The notes beneath the pieces were generated by a model. The model did not search any database, was not told where the DNA came from, and saw only the letters and a list, made by a program, of their open reading frames with translations. A DNA stretch of 64,000 nt, taken from Trissonchulus latispiculum. Taxonomy: Eukaryota; Nematoda; Enoplea; Enoplida; Ironidae. A program made the position numbers and the translations under genes. Positions 11,998-23,242 of the stretch are shown here, piece by piece. The stretch is from positions 62,001-126,000 of the forward strand of contig JASAND010008546.1 in the NCBI GenBank assembly GCA_030248195.1. The letters are read 5' to 3'. How positions within the stretch are numbered: the first letter of the stretch is position 1; the number at the start of each line of letters is the position of its first letter.

Positions 11998-13198
11998 CAG
12001 TACAAATCAGAATCAAGTACCTATGAAGCCAGCTTCAGCTTCGCTTGATGCCAGACTTGATTCATGAAGCTGATGCTGAAGCTGGCATCTGTTTATGGTT
12101 TTTATGTTCCTTCTTTTGTGTGCTTAAAGTCTGACAGCATAAAAACTGACTTTACGCTACTAGCTATTTTTGCTTTTTGTTGTAAAGCTCAGCTGAGCTT
12201 TCGGGCTTTGCCTTAACTTCTGCAGTTTTCAAAATGCTGCAGTTTTGAATCGACTGACAAGGCGACTAACTGACTGATAAAATTGGACCAAGTATAAAAT
12301 GGAAAGTACAAAGGCGGGTGGTCCTTTTATCTACAGTGTTGGACAATAAAGCTCTGCTAGAAAAGAGAAAGACTCTTAGGTAACAAAAATACGTTGAGAA
12401 CTTTAACAATTGCTTGTGGTGGAATGAAGAGAAATAGACAAAGGCACTGCAACGTAATCTGACCTATTTTCTTTGCTTATTATTTTCTAATATTTGAAGC
12501 TTCTTTAATGGAGAAACGGAATGATTGTAGGGTTGCTTGCACACATACATTACATAGTTTTTAATTAATGTTTTTTAATTGATTGAACTGTTTGATTAGT
12601 TAACAATTCAATATAAGCTGCAGCCTTAAGTGAGTAACACAGCAAACAAAATAAAACAATGCCAGCAACGCAAACAAGCATTTCATTTCTCCATTACCAT
12701 AAGCAAAACAAAATAATAAGCAAAGAAAATAGGTCAGATTACGTTGCAGTGCCCTTGTCTATCTCTCTTCATTCCACCACAAGCAATTGTTAAAGTTCTC
12801 AACGTATTTTTGTTACCTAAGAGTCTTTCTCTTTTCTAGCAGAGCTTTATTGTCCAACACTGTAGATAAAAGGACCACCCGCCTTTGTACTTTCCATTTT
12901 ATACTTGGTCCAATTTTATCAGTCAGTTAGTCGCCTTGTCAGTCGATTCAAAACTGCAGCATTTTGAAAACTGCAGAAGTTAAGGCAAAGCCCGAAAGCT
13001 CAGCTGAGCTTTACAACAAAAAGCAAAAATAGCTAGTAGCGTAAAGTCAGTTTTTATGCTGTCTGACTTTAAGCATACAAAAGAAGGAACATAAAAACCA
13101 TAAACAGATGCCAGCTTCAGCATCAGCTTCATGAATCAAGTCTGGCATCAAGCGAAGCTGAAGCTGGCTTCATAGGTACTTGATTCTGATTTGTACTG
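11998..13198. mobile_element. TA-flanked foldback element with 489-bp inverted arms
   Basis: The left arm, 11998-12486, and right arm, 12710-13198, are near-identical inverted copies around a 223-bp centre. The outer tips are CAGTACAAATCAG, flanked on both sides by TA. TA target use with CAGT tips is typical of Tc1/mariner-derived elements, although arms this long are unusual. There is no transposase. Only a few mismatches separate the arms, so insertion is recent or gene conversion has occurred. Confidence 0.8.
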
Positions 13199-13330
13199 TA
13201 TGAAGAAAGCTAAAAACCAGTAAAAATTGGATGTAAAATTGAAAACAGAAAGCAAATGTCACTGAAATTGTTGGCTTTTCTTTGAACAAGTTCGGAAATA
13301 TGACCATGAAATTCATTCTAATTATAGTTT

Positions 13331-13437
13331 TTTGGGGGTCGGCTCGGCTCGGATTTTCAACTCTCCTGCTTGGCTCGACACGGAAAAATTGTTGCCAGCT
13401 CGGCTCGGCTAGCGAGCCGAGCCGAGCTTTGAGCCAA
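13331..13437. repeat. GGCTCG/CGAGCC palindromic cluster
   Basis: Dense GGCTCGGCTCG repeats are followed by their inverse GAGCCGAGCC. It resembles the subterminal arrays of the hAT-like elements here, but no complete ends were recognised. Confidence 0.4.
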
Positions 13438-13809
13438 AATCCTCACCTTTTCTTCTCAGTTAATCGTACTTTGTCCTAATAAAGTTTCTGTTTCAGATTA
13501 GCGGTCACGGGCCAAACAGAAATTGCACTGTAAACCATTAATGGAGCTTGCATATTTGTCATTTAAAATTTTTAAAATATTCAATTTAGAGGCTTTTGAA
13601 AACTAGAGCCTATCTCTGTACATTGCTTTCAGTCAAATATGCGCGTGTCACATCACCGGTAGGTTTTTTCCAGTAGTTTTGGTCTTGCCTGTTGCCATTT
13701 ACCTAACTTAGCTTTTTGCAGATCAACATAAGAGCGCGACAGATTTTATTCTTATATTGAACAAACACATAGATACTACTTTCCAACCACAATCTTCAAT
13801 GGTATCTTA

Positions 13810-14115
13810 GTGTAATGGAATCGGGTCATTTATCCTGGATTCGGCGACCCACAGGTGCTCTGACCCGGTGACCCGATGACCGGGTTCGCCGTTTTCCAGG
13901 AAATTCCAAAATTGTACAAAATATTTCTGATTTTGTCTAAAAGACTAAATGTTTGAGGTGTTTGCTTCTTGGCCAATCGGAAAAGCGTTAATTAAGTCTT
14001 GCTTTACAAAAAAAACAAGAAAAAGTTCTAAAATTTTGTATTTGTGCACAGTACATCTTTTAAATATTTTAATAGTTGCAATTATAACCGGCTGACCCGT
14101 TTCCATCGCTGGTGT
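13810..14115. mobile_element. Probable hAT-like element fragment (GACCCGGTGACCC repeats)
   Basis: The left side has AATGGAATCGGGTCA and the right side, inverted, has GATGGAAACGGGTCA. In between are repeated GACCCGGTGACCCG words. I could not see an 8-bp duplication, so boundaries are approximate. Confidence 0.35.
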
Positions 14116-14119
14116 GCAC

Positions 14120-16984
14120 CTTTTAGATTAGATATATTCTGTGACTCGATGACAACAAAGGAGTCATCGCTGGGTTGGCAGCCAGGACAAGTTATTCCGG
14201 GGGTCAATCTTGAAAGGGTGTCTCCACGGCTTTACGACGGTTATTCTGGTACAGATGTAATAGCTTTACCTAACAAAAATATTACTCTACGTGTAATAAA
14301 CTATTGCTGTTTCATGTTCGGTGTGTGATGCCTAGGCATGGAGAGGCTCAGAAAAGTGGAGCGACTACTAAAGTTGTAGCTTGAGTGTTGAGTATAAAAC
14401 GAAATCTTGAACTGCCGAATACTTTATGCATGAATTTAATTTCAAAACTGTACGACAAACTTCAAACGAATCAAGAAATCGTTTCAAATCAGCACTCAAC
14501 ACGATAATACAAAATAACAAGGAAGATCGAAAATCATAGAGCTCAACATTACCTTCGAACTCACCCAACCGAAAGCTACCCGCGAACTCAACAAAAACTC
14601 CAACTGCCGAACTAACTGAACTCCTCTAGTGACCTCCTTTTATACTTGCAAAACTACTGCTGTAGCTTGTCCAGAAAGAAATTAGCTTTATTATTCACGT
14701 CTGAGTTGAAACATTTGGTAATTGGTAATTTGGTAATCATTGGTAATTTAGACGAAAGCGACAGCGCTACAGCGCTATCGTACATCTCGAAAATAACGCG
14801 CTTCTGCGCCCCAGTGCTGCGCTGTAGCGCAGCCCGAGTCAATAATCCAATAGATAGTATGCCACATAGTGTTAAAATCGACCATTTTCCTGTGTGGCCT
14901 TGGCATGGCTTGGCTTGACCGGACTAGGCTAGACCAGCCAATCGGCCGTTGACCGTTGGTTGGCCACAAGCTATTGGCTGTTGTTTAGCAATTGGTCTAC
15001 CTTGCGCAGTTGTTTTATGTGTCTACCAGTCTCAATTATGAGTCAAAATTTTAAAATTTAATTTAAAGAGGTTTCTAAAAAATGCTGCAATTTGCCAAAT
15101 TTCTGGCATATCTAAATATCTGCCGTGCTGCAATTTGCGATAATTTTATAAATGTGCTGAAGGACTACAGTGCATTGATATGAGCATGGGAATAGAGAGG
15201 TTAACAAGATCGCCCCTAAAAGGGGCATATTCCGTTGAGCCATTTAGATACCAATATTTAAAAATTGGCTGAGTCAAACTTCTGAAAATTTGCCTAATTT
15301 ATTTAATCCATTGTTTGCAACTTTGACTTGAAAATAAAAGGTGATATGATATGAGGCGGAGAGAAGAAGACTACGGATAGAAAACCTAGTCCCCAAGCCA
15401 AGCCGGCGTACGGTTATTGCAGTCTCGCCCAGGGCAACCAGTCTTGTTCTGTCCAACACAAGTGCATACCTGTAGAGACTAGGATGGCTGAAATCTACAG
15501 CGCCTGATTTGATTGAGCAATTTCGATGTTGTTTTGTACGGCATAAGCTTTGTGTGAACCTTCACTAATCGATAATAACTGCGGAGAATTCGAGAAACAA
15601 ATAACGCCACGACGTATTTTTAAATTTCAAAACATTTATTTGTTAAAATTCATTGAAACTTCTGCAATAGATTAAGTTTGAATTCTTCCAAAAGCCAAAG
15701 GGCCTAATCTTCATCACATTTTGTTACTTTTAGAAATAAATATACTTGGCCGTGTGTTGAAGATAGGAGAAACATCAGAGTAATTACGAAGGCATACATG
15801 CATTTCATACTACAACACAGGGGAAGTTATTCCGCTCCAGCGGAATAAAAACTCTAAGTTTAACCAGTCATTGTCTGCACAGTCATTTGCATTCAATTAT
15901 GTAACGAATTCTATTCGAAAATACGCTAACTACTTTAAAACGAGTACGGAGCACGGACTTATTTAAAAGGTTTGAGCTAAGTGGAAACATCCTATATAAA
16001 TTGAAAACCAGCGGTAGTAAAGTGTTTAGCAATAATGCAATAATACAGCATGTGAACGATATGTAACATAAGTAAAACTACAACGAAGAAACCGCATAAA
16101 ATCAGCAAAATTGAGCTAGGTCAACGGTGTTGTTCTTGTGTTGCTAAGTGTCCTTAAGGCAGACTTGAGAAGTGCCGAGACTGCCCATGTACTTTCAGTA
16201 AAAAGTACACCAATTTTGTCCATATTGGTGAGGTCACTATGATAGACTTTGGGTGTACGTTTGTCCTAACAATACCTATTTACCAGTCAGAGATGGATTG
16301 GACCTAGAGTAGATAGAGAAACAGAGCAGTGTCCCGAATAGTGGAAGAGCAGAGACTGCGTCTTGGATAAATCAAAGTTCATGTTCACCTAGCGGAGACA
16401 GACTACAGCAGCGTTAGCAAGAACTTTGGTCAACTGCAGAAAGTGAATATGGTATCCGGCTCGGATTGTGGGTGGGATTTTCTGGCGTAAGCACAAACTA
16501 GCAAGGCACGAGTACTGCGGGAACAAGCTATAAACTAACATCAGCGTAATATCTGAATTTTCGGGTAAAATATCCAGGAATCCAGCCTCCATCCTATTTC
16601 TGCGAGGAAATATAGCAAACTAGACTTTAAAGGAAATAAAATTTGACCAAACCATAGGGAAACAAACAAAATCTAAGTACGAAAATAATTAGAATCGCGA
16701 AGAGTAAGAACCCAACAGAAAGCGGACGTGTGATCATGTTTACGATGTTTGTTGTTTCCTTACAACTTTCTACAATGTTCCCTTCTCTGAGCGATAACAT
16801 AGCTTGGGAAGGGGGTTGACCTTTTTGACATAAACATTTTTATTCGATCGTCTTTGTCGCAGACATTTCAGCTCTAGCACGTTTAGAGGTTTCAGTTCTA
16901 AACATGTTTCTGATATGTTTGTCTGTCAGTATTTTATGTATTGACGGCTGGTAATATACTTCTTTCCTAAATAATTATATTTCT
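14120..16984. other. Intergenic, no gene seen
   Basis: AT-rich, with only short unsupported frames. I found no clear splice-bounded exon and no dated insertion in this stretch. Confidence 0.45.
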
Positions 16985-17225
16985 AATATCGATATCCGTA
17001 TAGAAGAACTGAATTTTGATTTGAAAGGTTATCCTTAAAATCCATAAATTGACATTTCGTATATTATCTGAGGTAAGCAACAGGATTTTATTAAACGCGT
17101 AGGATCTAGCAATTCTTTCATCCTTAGGTTCCGTTTGAAGTCAAATATTATTGCAATTCTAGCTTTTACTCTGATGAGAATATACAGCATTAATCGCTTA
17201 TGATTTTGGTAAGCAATGTAATAAA
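16985..17225. repeat. Duplicated upstream block, copy near phosphatase gene 3
   Basis: It is the partner of 4638-4850: same word order, with substitutions and small indels. Together with the block at 17745-17845 it shows that genes 2 and 3 were duplicated with several hundred bases or more of 5' flank. Confidence 0.6.
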
Positions 17226-17744
17226 TTAAATTAAATAAATGTAAAAAATTGTAATAAATGATCTAATGAAGCCTTGTCTAAAAAGAAATCAAACAAAACT
17301 TTTTCCTAGGCATATTCACATAAATTTATCTTTCACAGGTAAACGCAGCTGCATCAAACACTATGTTTCTGAAGCTATATGGTATAAATAGTGGATAAGT
17401 ATGAGACAGTTACGTCGAAGCCGCTGCAGATGCGCGTGATGGGCGTGCGTTACTAGGATAAGTGCAAAATAAATATAGTAGAAATAATAGAATACAACTA
17501 TTAAAAAACGAAACAGAGAGAATCGTAATAACCGTCTTCGTTGTTCAACAATATTGTGTAAGAGTGAAAACGAAGAGTAAGATGTGAGATTTCTCAACAC
17601 GCTTTCAATGACTGCTCATTGAACATTAAACACACAAACTTTCTTTGACAATATTACGTAAAAAATCAGATCATTACGAAAATAGCCCAGTTGTCGCAAG
17701 CCGTATTACAAACACCATCATACTATGTTCATTGGACTGTTCTG

Positions 17745-17845
17745 AGCTGAGAATAGCTGCAGCCGACTATATTGCGCCAGCATATTTCACTACATAGTTG
17801 AACAAATCTCTGTATAAACTGCTCGATTGCAATATAATTATGGCA
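17745..17845. repeat. Duplicated upstream block 2 (gene 3 side)
   Basis: It matches 5630-5740. Here it is only about 480 bases from the gene 3 start; in the gene 2 copy the same interval is lengthened by the hAT-like element and the degraded MITE. Confidence 0.65.
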
Positions 17846-18199
17846 AATGAGACATCTACATTTTTGATAAAAGATGCAAGCAGATTTTCACTTAATTACT
17901 TTCATTGGATGCACAATTCTTAGTAGCATCAGTTAGTCAGACTTTACCTATGACTTTAATGGCGCACCGAAACTCATCTACTAACTCTAATTCTTTACTA
18001 TAATCCTTTACCATCTTATCAACTTAAGCGACAATATTGTATAAACTTTGCACAACCTAAAGTTTACAGAAGGATACAGTTTTCTATGTTGTACTGGGGA
18101 AGAGATTACAAGTTATCAGCAGTATATTTCTATTCCAATTTTAGTGATCACACAGCTAACTGAAACTGTCTGCATTGTATGTACATTATATTATATATC

Positions 18200-18201
<2 letters not shown>

Positions 18202-18232
<31 letters not shown>
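18202..18232. repeat. (AT)n microsatellite upstream of phosphatase gene 3
   Basis: A short TA dinucleotide tract is placed like the longer one before gene 2, with matching flanking words before it (TTTTAGTGATCACACAGC against ATTATAGTGATCAAACAGC). Confidence 0.85.
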
Positions 18233-18235
<3 letters not shown>

Positions 18236-18285
18236 GCATTTATTTGAATTTCTCTGATGAGCAGATAGCTGAATCTACTTGTGCA

Positions 18286-18306
18286 TTCTACTTGTTTCTC
18301 TTGCAG
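18286..18306 (+). promoter_or_regulatory. Strong 3' splice site just upstream of the start codon
   Basis: TTGTTTCTCTTGCAG ends at 18306, 14 bases before the ATG at 18321. It is a textbook acceptor, so either a 5'-UTR intron or a trans-spliced leader supplies the mRNA 5' end. Confidence 0.5.
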
Positions 18307-18320
18307 GCAATTTCTATGCA

Positions 18321-19587
18321 ATGTGGCAACCAGCACTAATACTTCTGTGGCTTAGCTATGCCTCATGCGATTGGTCTCGACCACAAGCCAAGAGATGGGG
18401 GATTTTTCCGCAAACAAGTGGAAAGGAAACTGAAAAAAGATTTGAATGGAAATATTGGAGTAAAAAGCACAGCCAGAAGTTAGATGCTCTCATTAAAAAA
18501 AGGGAAATCTGATAAACAAGGTGCATACGTAGTATATGATGCTGATAACACGATATGGCAGTATGATCTGGAGGAATCTTTACTTCCGTACTTGGAGAAT
18601 AAGGGAATTATTACCTTTGATACCATTGAGCCGTCGCTGCTGCTAATACCACGGAAAGGTTCAGAAACACTGTTTTCCTATTACTATCGACTGTGTGAGA
18701 AGGATGACAAGGTTTGCTTTCCTTGGATTGCACAGGTGTTCTCCGGATTTACGCTGGCTCAGCTGAAGGTATATGTTGACGAGCTTTTCGCACTCAAGGG
18801 AGATGTCCCGGTCAAGTACTGGGACAACGGTGTTCTTGTTGACGATCATGTACACAGCCCAATCATCTACAACGGCCAGCGGGAGTTGATAGCTAAACTA
18901 CAAGAAGAAGGCATCCAGGTATATGTGATGACAGCTGCAGCGGAAGAACTCGTCCGAATGGTAGTATCCGATCCACAGTATGGTCTCAATATTCCAACTG
19001 AACGAGTGATTGGAGTTACTATGCTATTGAAGGATCCGAAAACCGATGACGTAACTACAGCACGACTACAGATTCAACAAGGTCACTTTTTGGATGATGT
19101 TTACACAAAGAAACAACATATGGCCAGTATACTGACGTCCTCCCTGTGGACTCCGGCAACTTGGTATGTCGGTAAACTGGCGGCTATCAAAGATTATATT
19201 CATCCGGTCAAGCGGCCATTGTTGGTAGCTGGTGATTCACCAAACGATTTCTGGATGCTGTTGTACGCGAAGGGATATCGCATTTTTGTGGTGCGTAAGG
19301 CAAAATATCTTAACAAGGCTAAGGAGGCCATAGAGAAACGAATTCGGGACGATTTCACGGCAAACAAATATCGAAGTCAAGCAAAGAAAAATTGGATTTA
19401 TGCCGATCCAAAGGAACTGCATGAGGGTATAGCACCAAGAAAGCAGACTATTTCCTCCGAAGAAACTTCAAGAAAAGGCAGTGGTTATGGCTTGTATGGG
19501 CATGGCCGAGGAAGCTATTGGGGATTGCAAACCGGAATTCATCTGTTTAGCAACAAAAACTACAATAAATACAATAAGTATCAGTAG
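18321..19587 (+). pseudogene. HAD phosphatase, phosphorylcholine-phosphatase-like, copy 3, with +1 frameshift in an A7 run
   Basis: The reading frame opens at the ATG at 18321 with a clear signal peptide (MWQPALILLWLSYASC). It runs through the EWKYWSKKHSQKLDALI stretch homologous to copy 2 and then shifts frame at an A7 run, 18495-18501, where copy 2 has no such run. The rest, about 18505-19587, is a fully open second frame with all HAD motifs intact (DADNT, YVMTAA, GKLAAIK, GDSPND) and a Gly/Tyr-rich tail. One extra A is the only lesion visible over some 420 codons. Either this is a very young pseudogene, a sequencing or assembly homopolymer error, or the A7 run supports slippage. Transcript or read data would decide. 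Confidence 0.75.
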
Positions 19588-20870
19588 ATGCTGTGATTAT
19601 CAGTAAACATCAGTCGCATTCTAGTAGTAGTGTTTTGATATTTAATATTACACACTGAATCTTCAAACCAATTTGTTACAATTGACAGAACACGAGTGTT
19701 GTAAGCATAAACTCCATTATCAAAAACTAATACGAAAAATTGCCTTCCTGCAATTGACACAGTCACATTGACACATTGACACAAAAGTAATCTAGCTCCT
19801 GTGCTATGTTCTAAAGCACAGAAGGGAAATCTTCTGTTAATAATATCCGTCCAAATAGAATCTCCGCTTTAAAGTTTTGTATGGCTAATCTCAGTAGAAA
19901 TGGAAATGGCACAAACACAAGTTTAGATGCAAACATTCAAGTGCTAAGTTAAAGAGTTAAGATATCAAAAAATTAATTTTAAATAGTGTAGAAAATAGTT
20001 AACAAGCAAAATGATCATTCACGTGCACTTTCAAGCAGTATGCCTTAGTAGTAGTTTCAACATACTTTAAAATGAATAACTTTAAAAGCTAAAATCAGAA
20101 TGATTTCGGTTAACCAGTGTTCAGAAAACAGAAACTAAACTGACTGACTTGGCAGATTTCTCACAATAAATTGCGATTACTTTTCCGTTCACATGCAAGT
20201 AATGAGCTTTATATTTGCTTCAAATTGTCAGCTAAGGTCAAGACCCTGAATCTATTTTGTTTTTAAGTTTCTTAGTGGTCTTTGAGTGAGTGCTAGAAGA
20301 TGCCAACTATAATATAATACTACTAGGAGCTGTGATTGTTTAAAATAATTTATGTAACTTGTCATTGTTGCGATTACTCGAAAGCAAAGGAATCAATGCC
20401 TACCCCGCCTGTTCTGTTTACTTTTATGCATTAGTCCATTGCTTTAAATGGACATCCAACGTTTCTGGTTCATGATTTAGTTGTAAAGTTCGATAATCAA
20501 TCATCACATAATGTGTATCGCAGTCGTTTCGACTACTACAACTTTTAGCCACGATGGACTATGAATGACCTCATTGCTTTGGTTTTAGTGGTGGCGCCGG
20601 ATCCAATTTTCAAAACCGATTCCGGTCCTGGCTTCAAGTACAAAATTTGTAGTTACAAGTTTTGCATTATATAACATTTGATGCAGGTCCCCTGCAAGGC
20701 TTCTACATTCAAAACAAAGCAATGCTGCAAAACAATTGGTTTAAAGTTTTTTGTAATTTCTGAAATAATTATTTTGGCTTACTTTAACTTCGCTTCATTA
20801 GATAATCTGTTACTATATGCACAGCATACATGAAAAGTTTACTTTTATCTTTACTGTTGTCGAGCAAACT
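19588..20870. other. Intergenic; start of a decayed segmental duplicate
   Basis: From about 20260 the sequence matches 46840-47900 in pieces (TTTCTTAGTGGTC, GAAGATGCCAACTAT, CATTGCTTTAAATGGACAT). No intact gene is seen. Confidence 0.5.
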
Positions 20871-20879
20871 GCTTCTATA

Positions 20880-21170
20880 AATAACGATGCGATAATATTG
20901 GGTATCTAAAGACAGCCAGTGCCTTTTGAACAGAATCTTGAAAATAGCAAAACATGCTCAGAATTGTGGCATATACTGGAAACAAGGTTTTCATTTCTTT
21001 GACAAGTTTCTTATTTCTGTCAAGTAAATAGATTCCGAAAACGCAAACGAAAACAAAAAATGCAGTTAAAATATTTAAAAGTTGAATGAATGCCATTTCG
21101 GAAAGAGGAATATACTCGTATATATATTAAAGTTATATTTACCGAGGATATCTTCATTTGTCAGTTTCAT
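20880..21170 (-). CDS. Possible membrane-protein exons (minus strand), weak
   Basis: On the minus strand MKLTNEDILG ends at a GTAAAT donor near 21143. Downstream is a hydrophobic stretch (FIQLLNILTAFFVFVCVF) and, after an acceptor-like TTACTTGACAG, a frame containing KLVKEMKTLFPVYATILS. A related KLTNEAVHSELKLVKGG remnant lies near 47970-48030 on the same strand. I do not recognise the family. It may be a decayed duplicated gene. Confidence 0.2.
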
Positions 21171-21640
21171 GTTTTTCCTGGCTCGCCCACAGGCGCGGCA
21201 GGGCTGTATTAGGTTGGGTTTGCTAACCGTACTTAGCATAGGTTTCTCCTGGTTCATGCAAGAATGAGCCAAACTGAAACCAGGTCTTCTGGCATGGTAC
21301 TGATAAGAAACTACTTAACCATAGGGTGCTACAAATTATTTGTAGCACGATGCACGTCAGAGCGTGCTCTCATCTGTACATATATTAGGCTCTTGATATT
21401 ACTCTGTTGTTTGGTTAATGGAAGACTTATTTCTAGTTTTAAGTTGAATCGCCTCCTTTTTAATTTTCAAATATATATACTTGCTGAACTAATTAATGAC
21501 TATTTCTGAAAGTTGCATAGTATAGAACCGTTTCGCTGTCACTTTCATCCAAAACGCTTCCATCCATCCAAATGTATAAAAATTGCTTCTGAATGTGCAC
21601 AAAGTGCAAAATTCGTTCCCGTCAGTTTGTTGCGACCTAG

Positions 21641-21915
21641 TAGAGATGAGCACGATTCGGATTTTTCGACGCGGCCCGTCCCGCCAAAAACAATTTTATT
21701 CAAAGGCTTCAATGCATGGTGGAATCGCTAAATTATGCTACGAAATGGTTAACGATGCAGTAAATTAACCAGAATGCGTAGATATCTAGCTAATTTTAGT
21801 GATTTCACAACATTTTGGAGGGTCAATCCGGCCCGTTTTTTTCTCGGCCCGGCCCGGTCGGCTCGCTCCAAAACCTTGCCCGGGCCGGGCCAACAGGCGT
21901 AAATGCTCATCTCTA
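21641..21915. mobile_element. hAT-like MITE (275 bp)
   Basis: The ends TAGAGATGAGCA and (inverted) TAGAGATGAGCA are flanked by CGACCTAG at 21633-21640 and CGACTTAG at 21916-21923, an 8-bp duplication with one C/T change. The interior is full of GGCCCG/CGGGCC words. Confidence 0.75.
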
Positions 21916-22019
21916 CGACTTAGTCTTCCATCCGACTGAGTTAAGAAAGCCCTTCGATCACCAACACGGTTCAATACTACTTTTTATTCTGAACAATTAA
22001 TCAGAACCCTATAATGTAG

Positions 22020-22022
22020 TTG

Positions 22023-22054
<32 letters not shown>

Positions 22055-22085
22055 ATTATATATAGTTATCTATATATAATTATAT
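22020..22085. repeat. AT-rich simple repeat
   Basis: Imperfect TATATA runs interrupted by AATTATATA. Confidence 0.8.
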
Positions 22086-22388
22086 CTATGTAAATTTTGT
22101 AATGAGTCCTATTGTGAAATGAATGTTAGAAAATGTAGTAGCGAATGCTAAATTAATAACAAGATGGCATATATACATTAGTATGTACGCATTTTGTGAC
22201 ACTGTGCCTCGTTCTGTTTTTATAGATTATATATTTTAGCTGGGGTGCGCCAGGTTTTATTTTCTGTAAGAAATACTCAACGGATTGGTCGTGCGAATGC
22301 TGCTAGCAGGCTGTCCACAAACTGATTCTTTACAGTGTCTTGCTAACTTTTGCATAAAACTGCTTCTTGTTGGTTATAGCTTTAATTA

Positions 22389-22490
22389 TAGATGGTTTGT
22401 ACTACAGTGCCTATTTTGCTCTGTCTATTGCCTTCCGCAGAATCCAAACTATGAACTGAAAAATTTTGCTGATTCTACATACTACTACTA
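22389..22490 (+). pseudogene. Repeated exon-like fragment (YCLPQNP family), copy 1
   Basis: Encodes VYCLPQNPNYELKNFADS and then stops. Near-identical fragments occur at 46905-47060 (longest open version) and 49648-49760 (disrupted). The conserved reading frame suggests a former exon, or a coding piece carried in a duplicated segment. Family unknown. Confidence 0.35.
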
Positions 22491-22528
22491 AGACTACATT
22501 ATAAATACATTGTTTATGGCAGGAGACA

Positions 22529-23242
22529 GGGCCCCGTTTCACGAAGCGCTTATAACGCTGCTTTAAGCTTATAAAAAGTGTCAATTTTACAAGCTTATAA
22601 ATTTCACAAAAGCCTTGTAAGTTCAGATTACTTATAAATTTTATAAGCAGAAAGGACCACTTATAAAGCGCTTATAGCTGCAAATGCTTCATATTTTCAC
22701 TCCTTCAGCATAGGTCAACGCGCACAGTAGATGCACTTATTTGTCTTTTAAGTTATATGAACTGAATGAATTGAAATTATATATACAAAACAAATAAAAT
22801 TAGTATTAAAGTATTTAAATTGATAGTTGATTAACAACTGATAAAATAACAACTGATGAAATTAGCATAAATGTAGTTTGTTTCAGTAGTTTACTTTTAA
22901 TTTTTTAAAATCTACCCAACGTATTGTTGATTAGGCTTGAGACCGTGTCAATTCACAAATTATTTGATAGTACTTCGCCAATAATGACGAATATTGAAGA
23001 CTAAATTATATTCTCATGTCCATGCTTTGTTTTCAACCGAAGTAACAAATAAATTACGTAAACGTTTAGAAATAGTTACAAATTGGCAGCTATAAGCGCT
23101 GCAGCAATTATAACCGACATACAAAAGTTTTGTGCAACATTTTACAAGATCTTATAAAGCGGTCATAAACCGCTTATAAATTTCTGCTTATAGCCAGCCT
23201 AATAGTAAGCGACCTTATAAGATTATTAGTGAAACGGGGGCC
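22529..23242. mobile_element. TIR element with CCCCGTTTCAC ends and CTTATAA subterminal repeats
   Basis: The left tip GGGCCCCGTTTCACGAAG and right tip, inverted, GGCCCCCGTTTCACTAAT bound a 714-bp AT-rich element. Both sides carry many CTTATAA/TTATAAG words in inverted arrangement. I see no unambiguous target duplication and no transposase, so the superfamily is not assigned. Confidence 0.65.

Noticed and set aside
18254..18261. Hammerhead ribozyme core (CTGATGAG)
   Set aside because: No GAAAC partner core or closing stems nearby; the same octamer near 17179 also lacks them.
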